DNA from: Coniella vitis
Taxonomy: Eukaryota; Ascomycota; Sordariomycetes; Diaporthales; Schizoparmaceae
NCBI GenBank assembly: GCA_011317545.1
Contig: WUJK01000009.1
Span: 2,046,001 to 2,110,000 of the forward strand
Direction: 5' to 3'
Length of the DNA stretch: 64,000 nt
Shown here: piece by piece, positions 1-7,812 of the stretch
Position numbering within the stretch: position 1 is the first letter of the stretch
Layout: each line of letters starts with the position of its first letter
Translations under genes and position numbers: made by a program
Notes under the pieces: generated by a model
Seen by the model: the letters and a program-made list of their open reading frames with translations, nothing else
What the model was told of the DNA's origin: nothing
Databases searched by the model: none

Positions 1-1665
1 TGTGACCGGTCCCAAGCCACTAGATTCCTCTTACAGTCATTGGAACTAGTCCACACACTAACAAAAGGCCCAACTAACTACTCCATCGTAATGAAGCAAA
101 GTACACAATATACGTAGTTGCTTTGCCTTCGCCTCCCTTTCACCAGGGACCCTTCTTCCCCGCGGGACCGAAACACTTGACTACATCGTAGAAGAAAAGG
201 GACAAAAAAAAAACTGAATCCCAGAAAATTTAGTGCTTGCGAGATCCGAGGAGAGTGGGCCAGCCTTGGTATTTTGTTTTTCTGTTATTCATTATCTTTT
301 TTAAGATTTGTCGATTGTTCTGGGGAATTTTCATTATTGGAATTATATATATATATATATATTATGTAAGATACTTACTTGATCAAGTCCAAACCACTCA
401 TCTTCCTGTCTTCTTATCATAATTGGTGTTGTGGTTGTGAGTAGCAGCGCGCCATGGTGGAGGAGGGTGCGCCACTGCTGGGCACCGCTCTTTTTGGTGA
501 GTTACTATTGATGTATAAGTATTGGTTCCCATGTGCCACTCCCCCCCTCGGAGTAGATCCTCCCCAAAAGAAAGAGAGCAGGAAAGTTAAGGATAGCGTC
601 TAGAGCATGGAAATTGCCTTCAAGTAGCGTGTTGAAGAAGGAGGGAGGTCGGCTCACGGTGGCAAGCTGTGCTAGGTGGTGAATGATGTTTTTGGCAGAA
701 ACTAACATCTTTATTTTCTACTACTTTAGATTTTCTTGTTTCTCTGGGTCCGAGAAGACTTTCTATTCAAAGCAACGCTTTGTGCAAAGTATATTGGGCC
801 TCGCTCCGTTTTGATCTTGTCTAGATGATACGATGGTGTAGACAAGTTCTACTGTCCTAATCGTTCCCGTTCCCGTTCAGGAAATATTCCAGAAGCACAT
901 CCATGTCTGACGATCTTTGTTTTTTTCAAGTCCTCAAGTGGACTGACTGACTGACTGACTGACTGACTCTGGAAGGGCGTCGCTGTGATTCCATTCGCAA
1001 CTGCTGATAGATCAATGACAAAGTATGCGAAATATTAGAAACACGCCGTCACCCATTCTCTTTAAGAGAGAGAGAGAGAGAGAAAGAGAGAGTAAGAGTA
1101 AAAAGGCTTATGACAAAGACTGCATGTGTTGCTGCATCATCCTACGGGACCCGTCTTGGCTGCAGGCGCATTTGTAATCATCCCTATATCTGCCCGCTTT
1201 CCTGGCTCACTTCAGCCACGAGCATCTGGGGCACGGAAGTAAGCGACGGGCACTGATTCGGATCTGATGACCCTCGTGGAACAGAGCAAAACAGTCAGTT
1301 TTTTGGCGGAGTGATGGGGCATGATTGGTAATGATGGTTGCACCGGGTGGCCGAATTCGGGAATTTGATGACCAATGACTTTTTGCATTTTGTTGCAGCA
1401 GAGTGTTGCAGGACGATCGATCACGGTTATAGAGATGGGGGTATTGCTTGTATGGGATAGAAAGAAAGGGAGTGTTTTGTATAAATATGATTCGAGTTGA
1501 AGCCGTTGAAGGCCGTGTGCTTTGCTTTGCTTGTCCCTCTCACCATTCAACCGAATATATATACATCATCTTTGCTTTCCACACCTCACTTGATCACAGA
1601 GCTGTGATTTTTAACAGCATCCTCCAAGATAATCACCGAATTACCAACCTCAAAACCCGCAAACC
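1..1665. other. Gene-free left edge and upstream region of the NmrA-like gene
   Basis: I see no coding sequence with recognisable homology here. The stretch holds a short (TA)n run near 344-361, a (GACT)7 run at 941-968 and a (GA)n run near 1065-1083. A TATA-like stretch (GAATATATATAC) lies near 1552-1563, about 100 nt before the ATG of the next gene, and could belong to its promoter. The open frames in this part are short and have no plausible fungal protein character. Confidence 0.6.
941..968. repeat. (GACT)7 tetranucleotide microsatellite
   Basis: Seven perfect head-to-tail copies of GACT are read directly from the sequence in non-coding DNA upstream of the NmrA-like gene. Confidence 0.95.
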
Positions 1666-2715
1666 ATGTTCCAAAACATTGTCCTCGCCGGCGCCACAGG
1701 CTCCATCGGCTCCCTCATCCTCCGCAACCTCTTGGAATCCACCTCTCCAGCCTTCGACGTGACCGTGCTCGTCCGCAACAAGACCAACAATAAAAACCCG
1801 CCTTCCTCTTCAGAGACGGCCGCCCAAACAACAGACAACGACGACGACGACGACGAGGACGCATCCTCCCGCCCGCCTGCTCGCCGCACCTACAAGACGG
1901 TCGTCGTCGACTTCCACAACCACGCCTCGCTCGTCGCGGCCCTGCGCGCCGCCGGCCCCGCCGACGCGCTCGTCTCGGCGCTGCCCAGCGACGTCTCGCA
2001 GGCCGTCAACCCGCTGCTCTGGCGCGCCGCGCAGGACGCGCGCGTGCGGCGCTTCTTCCCGAGCGAGTTCACCCTGGACTTGCTGCGCCCGCGCGCGGTG
2101 GCGGTGTTTGGGGCGGATGCGCCGGCGGTGCGCAACGCGCGCGAGCTCGAGGCTCTGCTGGACGGGGACGGGGGCGAGGACGAGGACGGCGAGGAGGACA
2201 AGTCTGCTGTGACGAGTTTCACGACGATTGTGCCGGGTATGTTTCTGGATTTGTTCTTGCGCGGGCTGGCCGGGGTGTGGGATGTGCAGGGGGGCCGGTA
2301 TCTGGATATCGATGGTGGGGACAAGCCGTTTACGGCGAGTTCGACGGCGTTTGTGGCGGCGAGTGTGGTTGCTGCGCTGCGCATGGAGGAGGGCAAGACG
2401 CGGAACAAGAGGATCCGGGTTGCGGAGGTGCAGACGACGATTCGAGAGGTGGTGGGCTTGATTGAGGAGGTCAAGGGGGTCAAGCTGGAGGCGGTGGCGT
2501 TGAGCCTGGAGGAGGTGCTGCGCAGGAGGGACGAGGCGATCCAAGCACAGGATCTCATGGGCACGTACATGAACTCGGTGTTTTACCTCGAGTTTGATGG
2601 CAGTGACGTTGGGAATCTGGCGGATGGGCTGGCTTTTGACGCGGATGGGGATGCGTTGATCCAGAGGAAGTCGTTGAGGCAGTTGGTGGAGGAGACGCTT
2701 GTTGATACGGCCTGA
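1666..2715 (+). CDS. NmrA-like / isoflavone-reductase-like NAD(P)-binding protein
   Basis: This single-exon gene encodes 349 aa of the atypical short-chain dehydrogenase (NmrA / isoflavone reductase-like) superfamily. The N-terminus has a Rossmann nucleotide-binding loop, GATGSIG (residues 8-14), inside a beta strand (IVLAG) and followed by a helix and VTVLVRN. The downstream segment RRFFPSEFTLDL matches the RFxPSEFG region typical of the family, and a later FTTIVPGMFLDLF segment matches the substrate side. An acidic, low-complexity insert (residues about 45-70, rich in N, S and D) interrupts the Rossmann fold after strand 2. Substrate cannot be predicted: members are oxidoreductases or redox-sensing regulators. 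It lies next to the sugar-phosphate genes at 4.6-9.3 kb and may belong with them, but that is inference. ATG 1666 is the first Met and sits directly before the Rossmann strand. Confidence 0.85.
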   Translation: MFQNIVLAGATGSIGSLILRNLLESTSPAFDVTVLVRNKTNNKNPPSSSETAAQTTDNDDDDDEDASSRPPARRTYKTVVVDFHNHASLVAALRAAGPADALVSALPSDVSQAVNPLLWRAAQDARVRRFFPSEFTLDLLRPRAVAVFGADAPAVRNARELEALLDGDGGEDEDGEEDKSAVTSFTTIVPGMFLDLFLRGLAGVWDVQGGRYLDIDGGDKPFTASSTAFVAASVVAALRMEEGKTRNKRIRVAEVQTTIREVVGLIEEVKGVKLEAVALSLEEVLRRRDEAIQAQDLMGTYMNSVFYLEFDGSDVGNLADGLAFDADGDALIQRKSLRQLVEETLVDTA

Positions 2716-3079
2716 TGGTGTGGTGTTTTCGTTTGTTTCTTCATGGCCAGGTCAGATAGAATAGAGAAGAGGAATAACGATAATCATAATGATGACAATC
2801 ATGATGATTATAGTAACAATTGGGCTGCTTTTACTGCTGATCATGTTCGACTTCAAGGTTAGGGTGGTGATGAGTTTGATATCATAGTGTTGATATTCTC
2901 AAGCCTTGGATGGGAACTTGATACAAGTCTCACGATATCAATATTTCTGCCTCTGACCCTGCCTGTGCTTTCTCATCTGTTGACCAACCTTCTGAATCAT
3001 CAATATCTCGAGAGACTCGACAGATACGTGAATCACTCACTCCGCAGACAAACCACGCCTTAACCCGTGAAGCACAACC
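2716..3079. other. Spacer between the NmrA-like gene and the RpiB remnant
   Basis: This is the 3' region of the NmrA-like gene and the presumed promoter of the broken RpiB-like gene. It has an AT-rich trinucleotide-like patch (near 2770-2820, GATAATCATAATGATGAC repeats). No coding sequence is seen. Confidence 0.5.
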
Positions 3080-4131
3080 ATGGCTCCCAACGTGTAAGTT
3101 ACGTAACAAGCTCGGCCGATATACTCGTAGATATAACTATACTAGTGCCGTTTAGTATAATGTATTAAATATATAGCCTTAATTGAACCCTAAGGTGGTA
3201 ATACTTATTATAAGCATTTATATTATAAGAAAAGATAGATTAGAGTATCCTGCTCTCGATACCAGAGCCTATTAAACTTAATAGTGTAACTTTTCCAAAG
3301 GTGCTACTGTTATGATCTAAAGCTCTTACTGCCTTAATCTTATTAATATAATCACTGCAAATATAGCAGGAGTATCCCTAATTAATAGTAAGAGCTTTAC
3401 GTATATAATAGATGGAAGTTATATACTATACTTTAGATATACGCCTACCTAGAAAAGTTTCTTGTTGTATACCTAGAATCTTGTTCCTTTTTCTAGGTTT
3501 TTCATAACCAGGTTAACACTTTCCCGCCCAGACACCCAAGGTACGTAATCCTCGCCGAGAGATCTATATACCCAGTTCTTCACTCGTTGTTTCACTACTA
3601 CCTAGGTAGCTATAATATCGGACCCAGGAGAAAAGCCCATTGCATAGTATAACCGCCCCCTCTTTAACAACGCCAGTATCCATATCGACAACCTGTTTTC
3701 CCTTCAAGGCTTAGACGCTATCCAGCTTCGCATTCTCCGACGTAAAAGAATCAAAGCAGATCCCGAATATTGAACAGTCGGTCTTAAATCACCGCGATAA
3801 TAAGCTTCGATCCGTCTTCAAGCAGACTAATAAGTCCCTCGGGGGAATCATACGCACGATGACTAAGCACAAGTATGTAAAACATTTTATAATCTCCTTT
3901 CCGTTGTTTTCCAGCGATAGATCAATGATCTGCTTCCTCGCTGGATCTCTCGTCGAGAGGGCGGTGTTGAGCAACAACGCGCAGGTGCTGTGTCTGGGCG
4001 AGAGGGTGGTTGGGTTGGGTTGGAAGGTGGCCAAGAGGCTGGTGATGGAGTGGCTGGGGTATGTTTTTGACGGGGGCAGTGCGAGTGCGCGGAAGGTGGA
4101 GGCTATTGATGCGCCGGAGGGGTTGAGATAG
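3080..4131 (+). pseudogene. Remnant of an RpiB/LacAB-type sugar-phosphate isomerase gene
   Basis: Two separated pieces look like the ends of one gene. At 3080-3093 there is ATG-GCT-CCC-AAC-GT followed at once by a consensus intron donor GTAAGT (3094). This matches the short MAP-type start of fungal RpiB-like proteins. From about 3943 to the stop at 4131 an open frame reads VERAVLSNNAQVLCLGERV, then VAKRLVMEWLGYVFD. This is the C-terminal region of the ribose-5-phosphate isomerase B family, whose members carry an S-N-x-A-Q-V-L-x-x-G-x-R-V motif followed by A-K-x-L-x-x-x-W-L. The central part of the family (N-terminal sugar-phosphate site, catalytic Cys region) is not visible in any frame. Instead 3110-3530 is AT-rich, and 3640-3900 has short stop-interrupted frames. 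I read this as a broken gene. A working gene with a very unusual intron structure is less likely. Confidence 0.55.
3110..3530. repeat. AT-rich, TA-dinucleotide-rich island inside the RpiB remnant
   Basis: The composition shifts abruptly from GC-rich coding DNA on both sides to sequence dominated by A and T with very frequent TA dinucleotides (for example 3160-3235). This is the pattern left by repeat-induced point mutation (RIP) on transposon insertions in many Pezizomycotina. I cannot assign it to a transposon family from the sequence itself. No terminal repeats or target-site duplication could be recognised by eye. Confidence 0.45.
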
Positions 4132-4667
4132 TGTTGGTTTGGGGGGGGGGGTGAGGGTTTAATATAGTGCTGATGGAGAATGGGGTGAGGATTATAGTGA
4201 GAAAGTACGGAATATGATATCTGGTGACTTCTAAGGAGATTTATAATGAGATAATGATGACTTTAAGCTGGTGAGTCTCTGTCTTGCGTAGATCTTGAGA
4301 GTTGTGTTTATATTATCCAGATAGAAGGGACACTTTATTGTGTTGAAGTGGATAATATCAAAAACGGAATATATTCTCAGGAAGTAGTTAGGATGTTTCC
4401 CAGCCTGGTTTGATTTACAGACATCAACCTCTTTAGAAAGGATGAACAAGGTAACCATCATCTCAGTTCCCACAGGATAGCAATAAGGAAATAACGTATA
4501 CATCAGTCATGGAAGAACACAACGAGCCTTAGCAATATCTGGCTTACACGCCTGTTCCTTTTATATCCACCTCCAACCGTCTTTCGAAAATCAACACCCC
4601 CAATTTCACCATATATCGCTGAATCATAACATCATAAACCCAAAGTCTTTGACCCTCCTCCGAGGCA
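4132..4667. other. Spacer between convergent gene ends
   Basis: This lies between the RpiB remnant (plus) and the TIM-like gene (minus), so it holds two 3' regions. There is a G10 run at 4141-4150 and otherwise moderately AT-rich sequence. Nothing else is recognised. Confidence 0.5.
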
Positions 4668-5519
4668 TCACGCCTCGGCAACCTCCCCAATCGTCTTCAC
4701 AAACGCCTCCACATCATGCCCAAACCGGCCCAGAAACAAGCCATCCACCACCCCCTTCACCTGCCCAAACACGCCCGGGCCCGCGCTGCCCCCATAGATG
4801 ATCCGCACACTCCCCTCCCTCCGCGCCTTGACACTGGGCAGCTCCCGCAGCGCACCCACCACACCCAGCACATGCTCCGCCGACGCCGGCGCCGCCGCCC
4901 CAATCGCCCACACTGGCTCGTAGGCCAGGATCACCTCTGCGTCCGGCGGCACACCACCCCCACCACCATGCCCCGTGCCGGTGTCGGTGTCGGCCAGCAG
5001 CACAGCGTTGATCTGCGCAGCGCACTCGCCCACCGCCATGCTCAGGACCCCCCTCGCGCGCTCCGTTTCCCCAATGCAGATCAAGGGAACCATGCCGTTG
5101 CGCACGACGGCGCCGGCCTTGCGCGCGACGTCCGCGCTGGACTCGTGGAAGAGCGCGCGGCGCTCTGCGTGGCCGAGGGCGACGATGCGGCAGCCGAGCT
5201 CGGCCAGCACGGCGGGCGAGACGGCGCCGGTGTAGGCGCCCGCGTCGTGCCAGAAGGCGTCCTGCGCGCCGACGAGGATGGGCGCGGGGAGGGCGGGCTG
5301 CAGCTGGGCGAGCTGGGCGACGGTGGAGGCGAGGGTGAGGTGGTCTGGCAGGAGGAAGATGTCGATGTTGGCGAAGAGGGTGGCCGGGGCCGAGGAGGCT
5401 TGCGAGGCTTGGGCGAGGTGCGCGGCGAGAGAGGCGATGAAGGCGCTGGTGCGCGCAGCGGAGAAGTACATCTTGGTGGACACGCCGACGAGGCGGCGGC
5501 GGGGGGCAGGCGAGGCCAT
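4668..5519 (-). CDS. Divergent triosephosphate-isomerase-like sugar isomerase
   Basis: The single exon encodes 283 aa with a full TIM-barrel of the triosephosphate isomerase family. Family catalytic residues are present: Lys16 in GVSTKMYF, His117 in ALGHAERR, Glu201 in LAYEPVWAIG, and the phosphate-binding loop IYGGSAGPG near the C-terminus, followed by DGLFLGRFG. It differs from glycolytic TIM, where the first motif is normally NxK (here S14-T-K16) and the second is GHSERR (here GHAERR). A Gly-rich insert (residues about 180-190) sits before beta strand 6. Bacterial paralogues of this kind isomerise C4 ketose phosphates (EryH/LerI, L-erythrulose 1-phosphate), and those are often encoded beside an RpiB homologue, as here. 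A role in tetrose-phosphate metabolism is therefore plausible but inferred. Met at 5519 is the only sensible start. Confidence 0.88.
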   Translation of the reverse strand: MASPAPRRRLVGVSTKMYFSAARTSAFIASLAAHLAQASQASSAPATLFANIDIFLLPDHLTLASTVAQLAQLQPALPAPILVGAQDAFWHDAGAYTGAVSPAVLAELGCRIVALGHAERRALFHESSADVARKAGAVVRNGMVPLICIGETERARGVLSMAVGECAAQINAVLLADTDTGTGHGGGGGVPPDAEVILAYEPVWAIGAAAPASAEHVLGVVGALRELPSVKARREGSVRIIYGGSAGPGVFGQVKGVVDGLFLGRFGHDVEAFVKTIGEVAEA

Positions 5520-6023
5520 CTGGGGTTGGGTTTCGTGTGCTGTGCTGTGCTATAGCTAGGCAAGGTGAGTGGATGGTTTGGTTGATGGCTGGAGAGTGAA
5601 TGAAGGGACGTTGAGTGTGGTGACGGCTGCTTATGTAACGGTGAGCTTGGGGGAAGGGGGCGTCATGAAGTACTACGATGCCTCTGGAACTGGGATTTAT
5701 AGAGACCCGCGCGAGGGCCTGTGGCAGCGGCAACAGGGCCGCACCGGGCAGTGGCGGTGTATTGTGGCTGACCCCCGATATATCCACTGAGAAGGATGAC
5801 GATGGCTGGTTGTTGTGAACGAAGCATCCATTCTCGCCATATGCGATGGTCCAGTTTCTTTTGTGAGATTGCTTTAACATAGATATATAGCTCTCTTCTC
5901 TCTTTCGGCCAGACCATCTCTTGAATAACTTCTTGATTTAATACCGCTGATCTTTGCCAAGTGAGATGGTCTCCCCGAAGAAGAAGAGTCGAAAACCTCG
6001 AGATCACGTCCAATCCACCCCCT
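5520..6023. other. Promoter region of the TIM-like gene
   Basis: This 504-bp stretch lies between the aldolase stop codon and the TIM-like start codon, both minus strand. Two genes in the same direction with this spacing suggest separate transcription units. No gene is seen in it. Confidence 0.5.
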
Positions 6024-6968
6024 TCACGCCTTTCCTGCGCTGCCCAACTGCTCCATGTACACTTCAATCGCCTTTTGCATGGCATCGGTGCCAGCCTCAA
6101 TGACGCTGGTCAGTGGCTTGCCCTGCATTTCCCTCTGCACAGCCGCATAGTGCTTGTTCATCCCCTTGTTGATCTGCGAGACGGGGAAAAGGTCAGTCAG
6201 TCTACGAAGCCACGAATCGACAGCACAACGCAAAGAAACACGGTAACCCACATTCACCTTGGTCACCCCATGCGCAATGCACCGTCTGAATATCTCCTCG
6301 TCAAACGGATCCGCGCCGTGCAGCACCAGCTGCACCCGATCGCCGACCTTGTCATAGATGCTCTGCAGCCGCTCGTACTCGAGCTGGATGCCCCGCGGCC
6401 CGTACTCGCCGTGGACGTTGCCAAACGCCGGCGCCAGCATCTCGATCCCCGTCGCCACAAACTCCTCGGCCTCTTGCGGCGTCGTCAGCAGGCCTTGCAG
6501 GTCCGCCGTCGCCGCCACGCCGTCCTCGCCGCCCTCGATGCGGCCCGGCTCGGCCTCGGCCGCGATGCCCCGCTCGTGGCAGTGCCGCACCAGCTCCCGC
6601 GTCAGCCGCAGGTTCTCGTCCTTGTCGTAGTGCGACATATCGCACATGATGGAGTCGAATCCGCCCTCGATGTCGGCCGCGCGCCGCACCAGCTCGGGCG
6701 TCTGGCAGTGGTCCAGGTGCAGCGCCATGGGCACGGCCGCGCGGTGGCATGCGTCGGCCGCGAAGCGGACGAGGGGCGCGCCGCCGTAGTCGAGGGCCCA
6801 GGGGAAGAGGAGGACCATGGCCGGGGAGCGGCGGGCTTCGGCCGCGCGGACGGTCGCCACGATGGCCTCCATGTTGTAGCAGCACAGGCCCGGCACGGCA
6901 TAGCCTCCTTGGCGGGCTGCGTCAAGGATGGCGAGGGAGCGGTTCTGCGAGAGGGGAGGGCGGGGCAT
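6024..6968 (-). CDS. Class II ketose-bisphosphate-type aldolase (KbaY/GatY/FbaA family)
   Basis: I join exon 1 (6252-6968) to exon 2 (6024-6173). The 78-nt intron 6174-6251 starts GTGGGT and ends CGCAG, and its removal restores KVN-INKGMN. The product is 288 aa, the usual length for tagatose/fructose-bisphosphate class II aldolases. Zinc and catalytic motifs are in order: LHLDHC with catalytic Asp86 and zinc His87, GNVHGEYG with His186, and LVLHGAD with His217. The start is Met at 6968, just before SLAILDAARQGGYAVPG, which matches the family N-terminus; the longer upstream open frame is 5' leader. The leader contains a CAA-repeat tract just upstream of the ATG. The intron is in frame and has no stop, so an unspliced 314-aa form is possible. 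The substrate is unknown; the neighbourhood suggests cleavage or decarboxylation of a C4-C6 sugar-acid phosphate. Confidence 0.88.
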   Translation of the reverse strand: MPRPPLSQNRSLAILDAARQGGYAVPGLCCYNMEAIVATVRAAEARRSPAMVLLFPWALDYGGAPLVRFAADACHRAAVPMALHLDHCQTPELVRRAADIEGGFDSIMCDMSHYDKDENLRLTRELVRHCHERGIAAEAEPGRIEGGEDGVAATADLQGLLTTPQEAEEFVATGIEMLAPAFGNVHGEYGPRGIQLEYERLQSIYDKVGDRVQLVLHGADPFDEEIFRRCIAHGVTKVNVGYRVSLRCAVDSWLRRLTDLFPVSQINKGMNKHYAAVQREMQGKPLTSVIEAGTDAMQKAIEVYMEQLGSAGKA

Positions 6969-7812
6969 TTTTTGTGTGTTGTTGTTGTTGTTGTTGTCTG
7001 TTTCTTTATTTGGTAGTGATGAGTGAAGTGTGAGGTGAGAAGTGAGTTTGGGTGGATGGAATGAGTGAGAGTCTGCCAGAATATCCAGTTCTGGATGAGT
7101 TCCAGAGCCGAGAGAAGGATCCAAGAATACTGTAGACGAACAAGTGAGCAAGAAGGGAGTACTACTACTATGTATAATGTAGAGTGATGAGAGCGTAAAG
7201 AGTAAAACGAGCAAGTGAACAATAACAACAACAACAACAACAACAACAGCAACAACAACCTCGGCAGAGCACTCACCCGATCCATGAGCCTAATAGGACT
7301 TGATTCATGCAGCCCCATCCTAGGCCAACTCCCTGGTGGAGACTTGCACGCACGCCAGCTCCTCGATGACGCCGGTGTTGCGCGAGAGCCCCAGTAGCTC
7401 GTATCAGCTGCCACCGAGAGGCGATCGATGCTCTGTGACTTTGGTAGTCATGTACTATAGTGTTTTGGCAATCAGCCAGTTCCAAGAAGTAGAAGCGGGG
7501 ATGGCGGCGGCTGGTGAGCCAACTAGGCACTCACTCACGTGAAAATGGAACAGAACAGTTCCTTTGTATATAACCAAGTGACTGACTAACTGACTATTCA
7601 CCCCAGAGATGCCCAGTATACTCTATATATAGTAGTCCTATAACAACCACCCGGTCTCAGCCAGGAGCATCACGGTATCAGAACGCAAGAGTGTTTTATC
7701 CTGGGCTTCTCTACTTGACTCTCCTCCTTCTTCCTCTCACACTCCTCCTCACCGTTTATATTCACACCTTACTCTCACTTTCTCCTATCCACAACTTTCC
7801 CACAAACCCACC
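6969..7812. promoter_or_regulatory. Shared divergent promoter of the aldolase and the 6PGDH-like gene
   Basis: This 844-bp region separates two divergently transcribed start codons (6968 minus, 7813 plus), so it must contain both promoters. It holds two CAA/GTT trinucleotide tracts (about 6979-6997 and 7218-7258) and a TATA-like CTCTATATATAG near 7620-7631, about 185 nt before the plus-strand ATG. A divergent promoter fits co-regulation of the two enzymes. I cannot name a binding site. Confidence 0.55.

Noticed and set aside
7297..7413. Short minus-strand frame with LLGLSRNTGVIEEL between the aldolase and the 6PGDH-like gene
   Set aside because: It looks protein-like and I considered a kinase fragment, but it is too short, matches no family I can name and lacks a supported start or stop.
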